Of a stretch of DNA of 39,523 nt, positions 16,357-24,949 are shown one piece after another. Source of the DNA: Halobacteriales archaeon QS_5_68_33 (GTDB lineage Archaea > Halobacteriota > Halobacteria > Halobacteriales > Haloarculaceae). Both the position numbers and the translations under genes were made by a program. Where the stretch lies: the NCBI GenBank assembly GCA_003023785.1, contig PXRS01000016.1:1-39523 (forward strand). The letters are read 5' to 3'. A model generated the notes under the pieces. The model saw only the letters and a list, made by a program, of their open reading frames with translations. It ran no database searches and was not told the origin of the DNA. The number at the start of each line of letters is the position of its first letter. Position 1 is the first letter of the stretch.

Positions 16357-17271
16357 GTGGTGACGAGACGGGACGCCGGGGTGCCGGCACGAGTCTGTGT
16401 GACCAACGCGAAAGGCGGGACCGGCAAGACGACGGTGGCGATAAACGTCGCCGGGGCGCTGAACCGGCGCGGGAGAGACGTCCTGCTGGTCGACCTGGAC
16501 CCGCAGGGCAACGCCACCGAGGGACTCGGCCTGCAGGAAGCCTACGACGCGGCGCCGCCGACGCTGTTCGACGCCCTGACGGACCGCTGCCACCGCGAGG
16601 CGCTCGACGACGTCGTCATCTCCCATCCCGAGATGGACGTGGTCCCGAGCAACATCGACATGCTCGGTGCCGAGCGGGAGTTGACCGTCGCCGACCTGGT
16701 GGCCCGCGCGAAGGCGGGCGGCGTCGCGGCGGACCCCACGGCGCTGTCGGAACTGGCGGTCAACGTCACGCCCGACGGCGTCTCCGGCCCGCACGCGCTG
16801 GACGCCCTCGACCGGGCGCTGGTGGGCCTCGACCGCGAGTACGACTACGTGGTCGTCGACTCGCCGCCCTTCTACGGCAAACTCACCGACACGGGCATCT
16901 ACGCGGCGCGCAACGTGCTGGTCCCGGCGCTGGCCGAGGCCACCTCCGAGCGCGCCGTCGAGTTGCTCGTCGACCAGGTGACGGCGCTGGAGGCCCAGGC
17001 CGACATCGCGGTGGAGACGCTGGGCGTCGTCGCCAACCGCGTCGAGACCACCCGCGAGGACGAGGAGATGCTGGCGTGGTTCGACGCGGTGTTCGCCGAC
17101 GACCCCGTCTGGGAGGTGCGAAAGCGCGTCGCCCTCCAGCGAGCGTTCTCGGCCGGCGAGTCGCTGTTCGAGTACGACGACAGCGTCGACATGACCGAGG
17201 TCTTCCTCGACGTGGCGACGTCGCTCGACGAGCAGTTCGGATTCGCACACCCACCGGAGATACCCACATGA
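16357..17271 (+). CDS. ParA/MinD-family ATPase linked to CheW
   Basis: A 304-residue P-loop ATPase of the ParA class. It has the deviant Walker A KGGTGKTT (about residues 19-26, with the signature first Lys), DLDPQGNATEGL as switch I, and YVVVDSPPFYG as Walker B. ParA proteins dimerise with ATP on nucleoid DNA to position cargo. The TGA overlaps the ATG of cheW (ATGA at 17268-17271), so the pair is translationally coupled. That suggests the cargo is a chemosensory array, as for the PpfA/ParC proteins of bacteria, rather than DNA; no ParB or centromere-like site is seen. I chose GTG 16357 (or 16360), from the TATA box. Involvement in chromosome segregation remains possible. Confidence 0.8.
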   Translation: MVTRRDAGVPARVCVTNAKGGTGKTTVAINVAGALNRRGRDVLLVDLDPQGNATEGLGLQEAYDAAPPTLFDALTDRCHREALDDVVISHPEMDVVPSNIDMLGAERELTVADLVARAKAGGVAADPTALSELAVNVTPDGVSGPHALDALDRALVGLDREYDYVVVDSPPFYGKLTDTGIYAARNVLVPALAEATSERAVELLVDQVTALEAQADIAVETLGVVANRVETTREDEEMLAWFDAVFADDPVWEVRKRVALQRAFSAGESLFEYDDSVDMTEVFLDVATSLDEQFGFAHPPEIPT

Positions 17272-17999
17272 CCGACGACCGGATGGACCGCGCCCGGCGC
17301 ATCCGCGAGATGCGCGAGGGCGTCCGGCCCGAGGAACAGGCCGACGACCGCGCCGACGATGCCGACGCCGGGGCCGGGACCGACCCTGACGGCGACGCCG
17401 AGGTCGATGCCGACACCGGCCCCGTCGAGGTCGACGCGGCGAAACTCGCCCAGCAGGCCGGCCTCTCGGCCGAGGACGCCGACGCCGCGGAGGCGGCCAG
17501 TGGCGGTCCGGGCGGCGCCGGAGCGGGCGACGCCGAACCGGCGGGCGCGACCGACGCCCGGCGTCGCACTGTCGACGAGAGCGAGACCCGGGTGCTGGAG
17601 TTCGCGCTCGGCGACGAGCGTTACTGTCTGGACATCGAGTACGTCGAGGAGATCGTCAAGCGCGAGACCGTCACGCGGGTCCCGAACACCCCGGACTACG
17701 TCGAGGGCGTCGTCGACCTACGCGGACAGATCACGACGATCCTCGACCCGAAGGTGCTGTTCGATATCGACGTCGAGGGCTCCGAGGAGTTGATCGTGGT
17801 CTTCGACCCCGACGGCTTCGAGGACCAGGGCGCCATCGGCTGGCTCGTCGACGACGTCAACCAGGTGATGCCCGTCGCCGACTCCGAGGTCAACGAGTCC
17901 CCCATCGACCAGGACCACGTCAACGGCGTCGTCGACCGCGACGGGGAGTTCGTCATCTGGACCCGCCCCGAACTCGCCGTCGAGGACGCCGCCGGCTGA
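17268..17999 (+). CDS. cheW: chemotaxis coupling protein CheW with acidic N-terminal extension
   Basis: A 243-residue protein. The first 100 residues or so are a disordered Asp/Ala/Glu-rich extension that begins MTDDRMDRARRIREMREGV. The C-terminal 140 residues are a CheW domain: RVLEFALGDERYCLDIEYVE, then IVKRETVTRVPNTPDYVEGV, VDLRGQITTILDPK and WLVDDVNQVMPV. CheW links transducers to the CheA kinase at the base of chemoreceptor arrays. Classical CheW proteins consist of little more than the domain, so the extension is unusual and may contact the coupled ParA. The ATG overlaps the parA stop. It is followed by R1 copy D and the convergent NADH dehydrogenase gene. Confidence 0.85.
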   Translation: MTDDRMDRARRIREMREGVRPEEQADDRADDADAGAGTDPDGDAEVDADTGPVEVDAAKLAQQAGLSAEDADAAEAASGGPGGAGAGDAEPAGATDARRRTVDESETRVLEFALGDERYCLDIEYVEEIVKRETVTRVPNTPDYVEGVVDLRGQITTILDPKVLFDIDVEGSEELIVVFDPDGFEDQGAIGWLVDDVNQVMPVADSEVNESPIDQDHVNGVVDRDGEFVIWTRPELAVEDAAG

Positions 18000-18020
18000 T
18001 CTAGCACGTTTCGACGGTCA

Positions 18021-18070
18021 TCGTCAAACCGGTCGGCGAAATGCCGGTAAACCGGTACAACCGACCGTAT
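18021..18070. repeat. R1 palindromic element, copy D (one arm lost)
   Basis: The core (TCGTCAAACCGGTCGGCGAA) and right arm (GGTACAACCGACCGTAT) remain; the arm on the cheW side is missing. It lies in the 70-bp space between two convergent genes, and its right edge gives the TGA stop of the NADH dehydrogenase gene. Confidence 0.75.
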
Positions 18071-19344
18071 CAATCGCTGTCGTCCCCGTCGTCGATCGTG
18101 ACACGCACCGGCCCCTCGCCACCATCGTCACTGCCGTCTCCGCCGGACCGACCGTCGGCTCCGGGTTCTCCCGACTCCTCGTCGGGCCAGCCGAGTTCCT
18201 CGCGCACCAGGTCCACCGCGTTCGCGACGGCGCCGACGCTGGAGAGGTAGCCGGCGCCGACGGACGTCTTGGCGAGTTTCGCCGCCCGCCCGGTCAGCAC
18301 CGTCGGGCCGACCTGTGCGACGGCGCCGTCGCCGACGCTGACGAGCCACCCCGGCGAGTCGAATCGATACCCATCCAGCCGGGGTTCGAACCCGTTGCCG
18401 CCGTCCCGCCGGTGGTCGAGCAGGCGCTCGATGTTGTCGGCGGCGACCCGGGCCTGCCGGACCGCCGCCTGCGCGCTGGCCGGGACGGCCTGCCCGTCGG
18501 TGTCGACGACCCTGCCGGCGTCGCCGACGACGAACGTCGCCTCGCCCAGGCGGAGCGTGTTCCGGACGACCGGCCGCTCGCCGTCCATCGCCGGCGGTCC
18601 GCGGATGCCGCCCGTCCAGACGAACTGGTCGTACGCCAGGCGCTCGCCGTTCGCCAGGTCGAGCCCCCCGGCGTCGGCGCTCGCGACGGCCGTCCCCGTC
18701 CGGACGGTCACGCCCTGCGTTTCGAGTTCGTCCCGCACCGCGCGCTGGAAGTTCTCGGGAAAGGACGGCGCGACGCTGCCCAGCTGTTCGAGCAGGACCA
18801 CTTCGACGGCGTCGGGGTCGGTCTCCTCGCGGGCCAGCGCAGCGAGTTCACCTGCGACCTGCACGCCCGAGAGGCCGGCGCCGCCGACGACGACGCGGGC
18901 GGGGTCGGCGGCCGTCGCGCCCTCGACGGCCGTGAAGAACTCCGCGCGAACGGCGTGGGCGTGGCCGATGCGCTTGAGCGGCGTCGCGTGGTCTTCGACG
19001 CCGGGGAGGTCGTAGAAGTTCGTCGCCGCGCCCAGACAGACCGCCGCCGCGTCGTAGTCGAGCGTCTCCGCGCCCTCGGGGGTCTCCAGCGTCGCGATAC
19101 CCGCGTCGGGGTCGACGTCCGTGACCGTGGCCTCGCGAACGGTCGCGCGGTCGAGCACGTCCCCGAGGTCGAGGGTAATGTCATCGACCAGCGAGGGGCG
19201 GCGGACGACGCGGTGGAGTTCGTGCTGGACGAGGTGGGTACCGTCCTCGTCAACGACGACCACCTCGTCGTCGGGGAGGGCGTCTTCGAGTCGCTTCACG
19301 AGGGTCAGGCCGGCGTATCCGGCGCCGAGGACGGCGACGCGCAT
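18070..19344 (-). CDS. type II NADH dehydrogenase (FAD-dependent)
   Basis: A 424-residue pyridine nucleotide-disulphide oxidoreductase-like protein. The N-terminal FAD-binding motif is VAVLGAGYAGLTLVKRLE, the second dinucleotide fold is VVVGGAGLSGVQVAGEL, and the FAD-contacting segment is FVVGDAGRVVD. There is no redox-active CxxxxC, which argues for NDH-2-like rather than disulphide reductases. NDH-2 oxidises NADH and reduces quinone at the membrane without pumping protons. The C-terminus ends in a Gly/Asp-rich tail. The start at 19344 (MRVAVLGAG) fits the fold; a longer frame adds a non-conserved leader. It could also be a sulphide:quinone-like or other quinone reductase. It is convergent with cheW and divergent from the S9 peptidase. 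Confidence 0.85.
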   Translation of the reverse strand: MRVAVLGAGYAGLTLVKRLEDALPDDEVVVVDEDGTHLVQHELHRVVRRPSLVDDITLDLGDVLDRATVREATVTDVDPDAGIATLETPEGAETLDYDAAAVCLGAATNFYDLPGVEDHATPLKRIGHAHAVRAEFFTAVEGATAADPARVVVGGAGLSGVQVAGELAALAREETDPDAVEVVLLEQLGSVAPSFPENFQRAVRDELETQGVTVRTGTAVASADAGGLDLANGERLAYDQFVWTGGIRGPPAMDGERPVVRNTLRLGEATFVVGDAGRVVDTDGQAVPASAQAAVRQARVAADNIERLLDHRRDGGNGFEPRLDGYRFDSPGWLVSVGDGAVAQVGPTVLTGRAAKLAKTSVGAGYLSSVGAVANAVDLVREELGWPDEESGEPGADGRSGGDGSDDGGEGPVRVTIDDGDDSD

Positions 19345-19453
19345 GTCCGGTACTGGGGGTGCCCGCGAGAAAAGGGCACTGACGGCGGCCGCGGAACGGG
19401 TGGAGTTTCGCATTCCGCCGACACCCAGCGCCTAAGCCGCTGGGACCACACCG

Positions 19454-21622
19454 ATGGGTGTGCAACCGATCGAAGCGGCGGATTACCACGACTTCGCGTT
19501 TCCTTCGGACCCGCGGATCGCGCCCGATGGCGACCGCGTGGCGTTCGTGCGCACGGTCCCGACCGACGACGAGACGACGCAGGCTACCGTCCACGTCGTC
19601 TCGACGGACGGCGAGGGCGATCCCCGCCGGTTCACCGTCGCCGAGGGCCGGGACAGCGAACCGCGCTGGAGTCCGTCGGGCGACCGCCTGGCGTTCGTCT
19701 CGACGCGGGGCGCCGACGACGACCGCCCCCAGCTGTGGGTCATGCCGACCTCGGGTGGGGAAGCCCGGCGGGTCACCGACGTCGCCGGCGGCGTCTCGAA
19801 CGTCGCCTGGTGCCCCGACGGCGAACGGGTCGCCTTCTGTCAGCGGGCCAGCGCCGAGGACCGCGAGGCGGAGCGCGACCTCTCCGTTCCGGCGGAGTTC
19901 GAACCGGACGAACCCGACCCGCGGGTTATCGACCGGACCGTCTACCGCTCGGCCGAGCGCTACTTCGACGGGAAGCGCTCGCACGTCTACGTCGTCGACC
20001 TGGGCGACGATTCGCCCGGCTGCGGGTCGGAGGACGGGGGAGACAGCGAGGACGAGATCCGGCGTCTTACCGACGGGGACGCCGACTTCCGGAGCCCCGC
20101 GTGGGGCGGCGCCGACACGCTGTACTACGCCGAGCGCGTCGGCGACGACCCGGACGACTCCATCGAGTACGAGATCGTCGCCCACGACTTCGCCGGCGAC
20201 GAGGCCGAGACCCTCCACCGGACGACGGGATGGATGGCGAACCTCGCGGCGACCGCCGACGGGCGGGTCGCGCACGTCTACAACGACCCCGACCGCTCGA
20301 CGCTGAAACCGAGCGAGCTGCACGTCTACGACCGCGAACGCGACCGGGTGATGACCCCCACCGACCCGCTCGACCGGACGCTCGCCGGCGTGACGCCACA
20401 GTGGGGGCCCGACGACGAGTCGCTCTACGTCGGGACGCCCGACCGGGGGACCGTCCCGGTCTGGTGCCTCCCGTGGGACGAAAAAGCGGCAGAAAGCGGC
20501 GGCGAGACGCCCGAGCGCGTCGTCGACGCCGCGCACGTCGACGCTGTCCACGTCACCGGGAGCGGCGTCGCCGTCACGCAGAGCGACTGGGACCATCCCG
20601 GCGACGTCTTCTACACCGACGAATCCGGCGGCCTCAGGCGCCTGACCGAACTCAACGGGGCATACCTCGACGAACACGCCGTGGCCGAACCCGAGGCGGT
20701 CCGCTTCGACAGCGAGAACCCCGGGCCGGAACCGACGACGGCGACCGGCGACCCCGCGGGCGAGGGCGGCGACGTCCAGGGGTGGGTGCTCGCGCCTCCC
20801 GACGCCGACCCGGACAGCACCCACCCGCTCGCGGTCGAGGTCCACGGCGGGCCCCACACGATGTGGTCGACGGCGGGGACGATGTGGCACGAGTTCCAGA
20901 CGCTCGCCGCGCGGGGCTACGCCGTCTTCTGGTGTAACCCGCGGGGCTCGACGGGCTACGGCGAGGAATTCGCGGCCGCGATCGAGGACAACTGGGGGCC
21001 AGTCACGACGGCGGACGTCCTCGCGGGTATCGACACGGTGACCGAACGCGACGACGTCGACGCCGACCAGACGTTCCTGACCGGCGGCTCGTTCGGCGGG
21101 TTCACGACCGCGTGGCTGGTCGGCCACAGCGACGAGTTCGCCGCCGCCGTCGCCCAGCGGGGCGTCTACGACATGATCGGCTTCTACGGGTCGACCGACG
21201 CCGCCTTCCGCCTCGTGGAGGACGAATTCAGCGCCACGCCCTGGGAGGACCCCGACCTGCTCCGCGAGGCCTCGCCGGCCACGTACTGCGACCGGGTGCG
21301 GACGCCGACGCTCGTCCTCCACAGCGACGACGACTACCGGACGCCCGCCAACACCGCGGAGTTGTTCCACCGCGGCCTGCGAAAACACGGCGTCGAGACG
21401 CGCATGGTGCGCTACCCCCGCGAGGGCCACGAACTCTCCCGGTCCGGCGAACCCGGCCACGTCGTCGACCGCATCGAGCGCATCGCCCGCTGGTTCGACG
21501 GCTACTCCGAGCACCACGACGTCGCCCGCGCCCTCGACCGCCCGGACGAGGCGGGCCTGAGCGCCGGCGAGGACGGCGGAGACGACACCGGGAACGGCGA
21601 GAGCGACGAAAACGGGGAGTGA
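19454..21622 (+). CDS. S9-family serine peptidase (acylaminoacyl-peptidase-like)
   Basis: A 722-residue two-domain protein. Residues 1 to about 430 form a beta-propeller with repeated DGDRVAF/PSGDRLAF/PDGERVAF (TolB/WD-like) blades. The C-terminal alpha/beta hydrolase starts near LAVEVHGGPHTMW. The nucleophile is in GGSFGGF (Ser546), the Asp in HSDDDYRTP (probably Asp627) and the His in REGHELS (His659). Such enzymes clip short peptides or N-acylated residues; access is limited by the propeller. No signal peptide, so it is cytoplasmic. The C-terminus is acidic. A TATA-like CCTAAGCC lies about 20 bases upstream. Confidence 0.92.
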   Translation: MGVQPIEAADYHDFAFPSDPRIAPDGDRVAFVRTVPTDDETTQATVHVVSTDGEGDPRRFTVAEGRDSEPRWSPSGDRLAFVSTRGADDDRPQLWVMPTSGGEARRVTDVAGGVSNVAWCPDGERVAFCQRASAEDREAERDLSVPAEFEPDEPDPRVIDRTVYRSAERYFDGKRSHVYVVDLGDDSPGCGSEDGGDSEDEIRRLTDGDADFRSPAWGGADTLYYAERVGDDPDDSIEYEIVAHDFAGDEAETLHRTTGWMANLAATADGRVAHVYNDPDRSTLKPSELHVYDRERDRVMTPTDPLDRTLAGVTPQWGPDDESLYVGTPDRGTVPVWCLPWDEKAAESGGETPERVVDAAHVDAVHVTGSGVAVTQSDWDHPGDVFYTDESGGLRRLTELNGAYLDEHAVAEPEAVRFDSENPGPEPTTATGDPAGEGGDVQGWVLAPPDADPDSTHPLAVEVHGGPHTMWSTAGTMWHEFQTLAARGYAVFWCNPRGSTGYGEEFAAAIEDNWGPVTTADVLAGIDTVTERDDVDADQTFLTGGSFGGFTTAWLVGHSDEFAAAVAQRGVYDMIGFYGSTDAAFRLVEDEFSATPWEDPDLLREASPATYCDRVRTPTLVLHSDDDYRTPANTAELFHRGLRKHGVETRMVRYPREGHELSRSGEPGHVVDRIERIARWFDGYSEHHDVARALDRPDEAGLSAGEDGGDDTGNGESDENGE

Positions 21623-21635
21623 ACCGCGCGAAATC

Positions 21636-21676
21636 ACGGACGTGAATACCCTGTGGCGGTCGAATTCCACGTCCGT
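21636..21676. terminator. 9-bp inverted repeat after the S9 peptidase gene
   Basis: ACGGACGTG (21636-21644) pairs perfectly with CACGTCCGT (21668-21676), 14 bases after the stop. It may terminate transcription or be an operator for the downstream regulator. The wider gap 21677-21968 holds a possible small frame (21778-21972) and a TATA-like GGCTTAAGACC near 21920. Confidence 0.35.
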
Positions 21677-21777
21677 CGTAACGCTCTTCGAAAACAGTCG
21701 AGAGAGCGGTTACTGTGGATAACATAGCCGTTTGATGCTCCATCGGGGTTAACGGTGTGGCGACGGGACGGTGTGGT

Positions 21778-21972
21778 ATGCGACGGGTTCCCCTGCAGGT
21801 GACCGAGCGGGAGACGCGCGAGGGTCCCGCGGACGACGGACCGGACACCGCCTCGACGGTGCCGGTCGCGGCCGAGGACACCCGGAGAGAGCGACCGAGC
21901 GTTTCCGCCGCTCGCAAAGGGCTTAAGACCGGACGGTCCCTGGGATCCGACGGCGCAAGGGTGGGACGATGA
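21778..21972 (+). CDS. possible small basic/acidic protein overlapping the winged-helix gene
   Basis: A 64-codon frame (MRRVPLQVTERETREGPADD then GPDTASTVPVAAEDTRRERP) whose TGA overlaps the ATG of the next gene (ATGA at 21969-21972). The first 40 codons mostly end in G or C, as in true genes here, but the last 20 do not, and no family is recognised. The TATA-like sequence near 21920 lies inside it. It is weakly supported. Confidence 0.2.
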   Translation: MRRVPLQVTERETREGPADDGPDTASTVPVAAEDTRRERPSVSAARKGLKTGRSLGSDGARVGR

Positions 21973-22283
21973 CTGCCGCCGGCCCGAGCAAGATGGACCA
22001 ACGAACGATGGAAGGGACACTGTGGCACGTACTCGCCGGCACGAAGGGAGGCCCCAACCGGGCACGCATCCTCCGTGCCCTGGACGAACGGCCGCGCAAC
22101 GCCAACCAGCTCGCCGACGCGCTCGACCTGGACTACAAGACGGTCAGACACCACCTCGACGTGTTGCGCGAGAAGAACCTCGTGCGCCGGAGCGGCGACG
22201 ACTACGGCGCCATCTACCTGCCGACCGACCGGCTCCGGCAGTGCTGGGACACCTGCGAGGAGATAATCGACAGCGTCAGCTGA
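21969..22283 (+). CDS. winged-helix transcriptional regulator (ArsR-like)
   Basis: A 104-residue protein with one winged helix-turn-helix: GGPNRARILRALDERPRNAN, then QLADALDLDYKTVRHHLDVL and REKNLVRRSGDDYGAIYLPT. The recognition helix is DYKTVRHHLDVL. This small haloarchaeal family is common and probably DNA-binding as a dimer; no metal-binding Cys pair is seen apart from a single CWDTC near the end. The ATG at 21969 gives a leader of nine residues; the alternative at 21993 (MDQRTMEGT) may fit relatives better. It is followed by a 197-bp gap (22284-22480) with no gene. Confidence 0.8.
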   Translation: MTAAGPSKMDQRTMEGTLWHVLAGTKGGPNRARILRALDERPRNANQLADALDLDYKTVRHHLDVLREKNLVRRSGDDYGAIYLPTDRLRQCWDTCEEIIDSVS

Positions 22284-22480
22284 TGCTGCCGGCGATCGGA
22301 CGGTAGCCCCGACCGGAACGCCGGATGGTGGACGGATCCCTCGGCCCGGAACGCCGGGAGGCCGGCCGTCCGGTGGAGGAGGGGCGCGGTTCGTGGATAG
22401 CCCGGATCGGCACTTGGTAACGGAAAATCACCTGGTTCACGAACGAATCACTCAAGTGGGCGGGCGGCGTCGTGACGGGT

Positions 22481-22852
22481 ATGGCAACGCACGCTGACGA
22501 GGCGGCCAACCCGGAGGCCTGCCCCGTCGTCGACTCGCTCGAACAGATCGGCTCGCAGTGGCGGCTCGTCGTGCTCTACGACCTCCAGGAAGGTGAAAAG
22601 CGGTTCAACGAACTGAAGCGGTCGACCGGCGCGAGTTCGCGGACGCTCTCGCGCGTGCTCGATGACCTCGGCGGGATGGGGTTCGTCGACCGCCGCATGG
22701 AGGAGGCCGCGCCCGTCGCGACGTATTACTCGCTGACCGCGAAAGGCGAGTCGCTGTGTCCGGTGTTCGACGCCATCGAGACGTGGGCCGACGACTGGCT
22801 CGAACCCGAGACGGAGGCGGCCGCCGACGTCGAGACCGTCGTCACCGAGTAG
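22481..22852 (+). CDS. HxlR-family transcriptional regulator
   Basis: A 123-residue protein with the HxlR signature: CPVVDSLEQIGSQWRLVVLY, then RFNELKRSTGASSRTLSRVL and YSLTAKGESLCPVFDAIETW. The N-terminal Cys could be redox-sensing, as in bacterial HxlR/YodB relatives. These winged-helix proteins usually repress or activate a nearby oxidoreductase or transporter, but here no obvious target is adjacent. The ATG at 22481 is preferred; a GTG at 22472 adds three residues. It is convergent with the fen1 gene, and R1 copy E lies between them. Confidence 0.85.
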   Translation: MATHADEAANPEACPVVDSLEQIGSQWRLVVLYDLQEGEKRFNELKRSTGASSRTLSRVLDDLGGMGFVDRRMEEAAPVATYYSLTAKGESLCPVFDAIETWADDWLEPETEAAADVETVVTE

Positions 22853-22895
22853 CTCTTCTCCGCGGTCGGTTTCGGACGTCCCTGCCCCCCTGCTG

Positions 22896-22975
22896 ATACG
22901 GTCGGTTGTACCGATGTACCGGTATTCCGTCGACCGGTTCGACGAAATCCGGAACTGACTGACAACCGACCGTAT
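22896..22975. repeat. R1 palindromic element, copy E (full, 80 bp)
   Basis: The arms are 22896-22909 and 22962-22975 (14 bp perfect; outer flanks TGA and TCA extend the symmetry further). The core is TACCGGTATTCCG then GACGAAATCCGG. Between convergent genes. The right edge overlaps the TGA of the fen1 gene, directly after its natural PIP-box C-terminus. Confidence 0.9.
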
Positions 22976-23897
22976 CACGTCCAGTCGTCGAGGCCGGTCT
23001 GGACGAGGCTCTCCTCGATGCGCTCGAAGCCGCGTTCGACCTCCGCTTCGTCGACCTCCCAGTCCTCGCAGACGAGGCGGCGCGCGGCCGCGACGTCGGG
23101 GTCGAGGTCGGTGTCGAACGAGAAATCCTCGGTGACCGCGGGCTCCAAAAAGAGGTCGCGGATGCGGTCGGCGTGCTCGACGTAGACGTCGCGGGCCTCG
23201 AAGACACCCCAGATGTCGCCGCGTTCGCGGACGGCTTTCACGGCGGTCTTGGGGCCGATACCCGAGATGCCCTCGTTGAAATCGGTGCCCACGAGGATGG
23301 CGGCGTCGACGAGCTGTTCCCAGGTGAGGTCGTGGCGTTCCAGGGTCGCCTCGAAGTCCATCAGTTCGGGGTCGCCCTTGCTGGTGAGTTGGCGGAGCGT
23401 GAGCGGCGCGCCAAAGAGGAGGGCGTCGTAGTCCTCGGTGCCGGCGTAGTCGACGTCGCCGGCGCGGGCCATGTGGGCGGCCTGGGCCTCGCCCTCGGCG
23501 GGCGCCTGGACCACGGGGATGTCCAACAGGTCGAGCAGTTCGTGCGTGGTGTCGACGATGGTGTCGGTGAGTCGCTGGGTGCGCGATTCGAGGCGGGCGA
23601 CGGCGACGGCGTCGCCGCGCTCGCGAGGTCCTTGAGGTCGGTGACCGCCCCGTCGAAGACGAACACGGGCGTGATCCCGTGTTCGAAGAACTTCGGGAGG
23701 CCCTGGACGACGCCGACGAGGTTCGCGACCTCGGTCCCGTCGCCCGCGGTGTAGACGTCGTCGCTCGTCCACTTGACCGTCGTCGTCAGGTAACGGTACA
23801 GCCAGTTGTGCGCGTCGACGGCGACGACCGACCCCCCCAGTTCGACGAAGGGGACGTCCGAGAGCGCCGCCAGGTCCCGCAGGTCCGCGTTTCCCAT
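22975..23897 (-). pseudogene. fen: flap endonuclease 1 with frameshifting deletion
   Basis: Two adjoining frames together make FEN1, which removes 5' flaps in replication and repair. The N-terminal part (from ATG 23897) reads [37 protein letters not shown] and [15 protein letters not shown]. The next part, in another frame from about 23625, reads [59 protein letters not shown] and ends [11 protein letters not shown], a typical PCNA-interacting motif. Between DLKD and RERGD, roughly 20 residues of the charged arch helix seen in relatives are missing, and the frame changes. As read, the product would stop early or be aberrant. Either a genuine loss or an assembly error. The stop overlaps R1 copy E. 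Confidence 0.8.
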
Positions 23898-23982
23898 TGT
23901 GCCCTCGTAGGAGCGAGTCCCGCTTGAATCCCCCGACTGCGCGCCCGCCAGATTGAATTCCGTGCGCGCCGTGGCGGCGGAC

Positions 23983-24840
23983 ATGTCCGACGCGACGGGC
24001 GTTCTCGGCCGGGTCCGACAGCCCGAGTACACCGGCGAGAACCGCTGTCTGCCCTGTACGGTCGTAAACGTCGCCATCGCGGCGTCCGGGTCGCTGCTCG
24101 CCGGCACCTGGCTGGCGCTGGCCGTCGAGACAGCCGTGGCCGCCGCTGTCGCCGAGGGGCTCTTCCTCGCGGCGCTGGTCGTCATCTGGCTGCGCGGGTA
24201 TCTCGTCCCCGGGACGCCGACGCTAACGAAGCGTTACCTCCCCGAGCGCGCCCTCGCGGCGTTCGGCAAGGCGCCCGGGGACCCGGTCGTCCACCCCGGC
24301 GAGCGCGGGGGCGACCCCGACCTGAACGTGGAGGGGCGCCTCCGCGAGGCCGGCGCGCTGGAACCCTGTCGGGACGGCGACCTCTGTCTGACCGAGGACC
24401 TGCGCGCGGCGTGGCACGACCGGATCGACGCGCTCGGGGACGGCGACATCGCGGGGCCGCTTGCGCGGCTTGGCGTCGTCGACCCCGACGCGAGCGTCGA
24501 ACTCGTCGAGCGCGACCGGTCGACTGTCGCGGTCGTCGACGGGCGACGCGCCGGGATGTGGGAGTCGGACCCGGCCGCGCGGGCCGACCTGGCGGCCGCC
24601 GACCTCCTCACCGACCGGGTCCCCGACTGGGCCGACCTCGCGCCGGCGGACCGCGTGCGACTCACCGGGGGGTTGCGCGTCTTCCTGGAGACCTGCCCGG
24701 CCTGCGAGGGGGCGCTCACGTTCGACACCGAGACCCGCGAGTCCTGTTGCACGAGCCGCGAGGTGGCCGCCGTCTCCTGTGACTCCTGTGGCGCCTGTCT
24801 GTTCGAGTCACCCGTCGACACGGACGCGATCGCGGCCTGA
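23983..24840 (+). CDS. membrane protein with C-terminal zinc ribbon, unknown function
   Basis: A 285-residue protein starting [29 protein letters not shown]. Two membrane segments follow ([20 protein letters not shown] and [20 protein letters not shown]). A soluble domain follows, ending with Cys-rich sequence: [20 protein letters not shown] then [11 protein letters not shown], likely one or two zinc sites. This architecture is common in haloarchaea as a conserved hypothetical. The ATG at 23983 is preferred; the longer frame from 23953 overlaps the fen1 promoter region. It is divergent from fen1, and its TGA shares R1 copy F. Confidence 0.7.
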   Translation: MSDATGVLGRVRQPEYTGENRCLPCTVVNVAIAASGSLLAGTWLALAVETAVAAAVAEGLFLAALVVIWLRGYLVPGTPTLTKRYLPERALAAFGKAPGDPVVHPGERGGDPDLNVEGRLREAGALEPCRDGDLCLTEDLRAAWHDRIDALGDGDIAGPLARLGVVDPDASVELVERDRSTVAVVDGRRAGMWESDPAARADLAAADLLTDRVPDWADLAPADRVRLTGGLRVFLETCPACEGALTFDTETRESCCTSREVAAVSCDSCGACLFESPVDTDAIAA

Positions 24841-24918
24841 TGCGGCCGGTTGTACCGATTTACCGGTGATTCGCCGACCGTTCGACGAAATCCGGAACTG
24901 ATCGACAACCGACCGTCT
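24840..24918. repeat. R1 palindromic element, copy F (79 bp, diverged)
   Basis: The left arm is ATGCGGCCGGTTGTA and the right arm GACAACCGACCGTCT, each with one or two differences from the consensus. The core ACCGGTGATTCGCC / GACGAAATCCGG is retained. The left edge shares the TGA of the + strand gene at 23983-24840. It lies between convergent genes. Confidence 0.8.
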
Positions 24919-24949
24919 GATACCCTCGCGACCCGACCCACGAAGGGCG

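Noticed and set aside
19250-21670. Long minus-strand ORF of 806 codons
   Set aside because: Antisense shadow of the S9 peptidase, whose catalytic motifs and propeller repeats are clear on the + strand.
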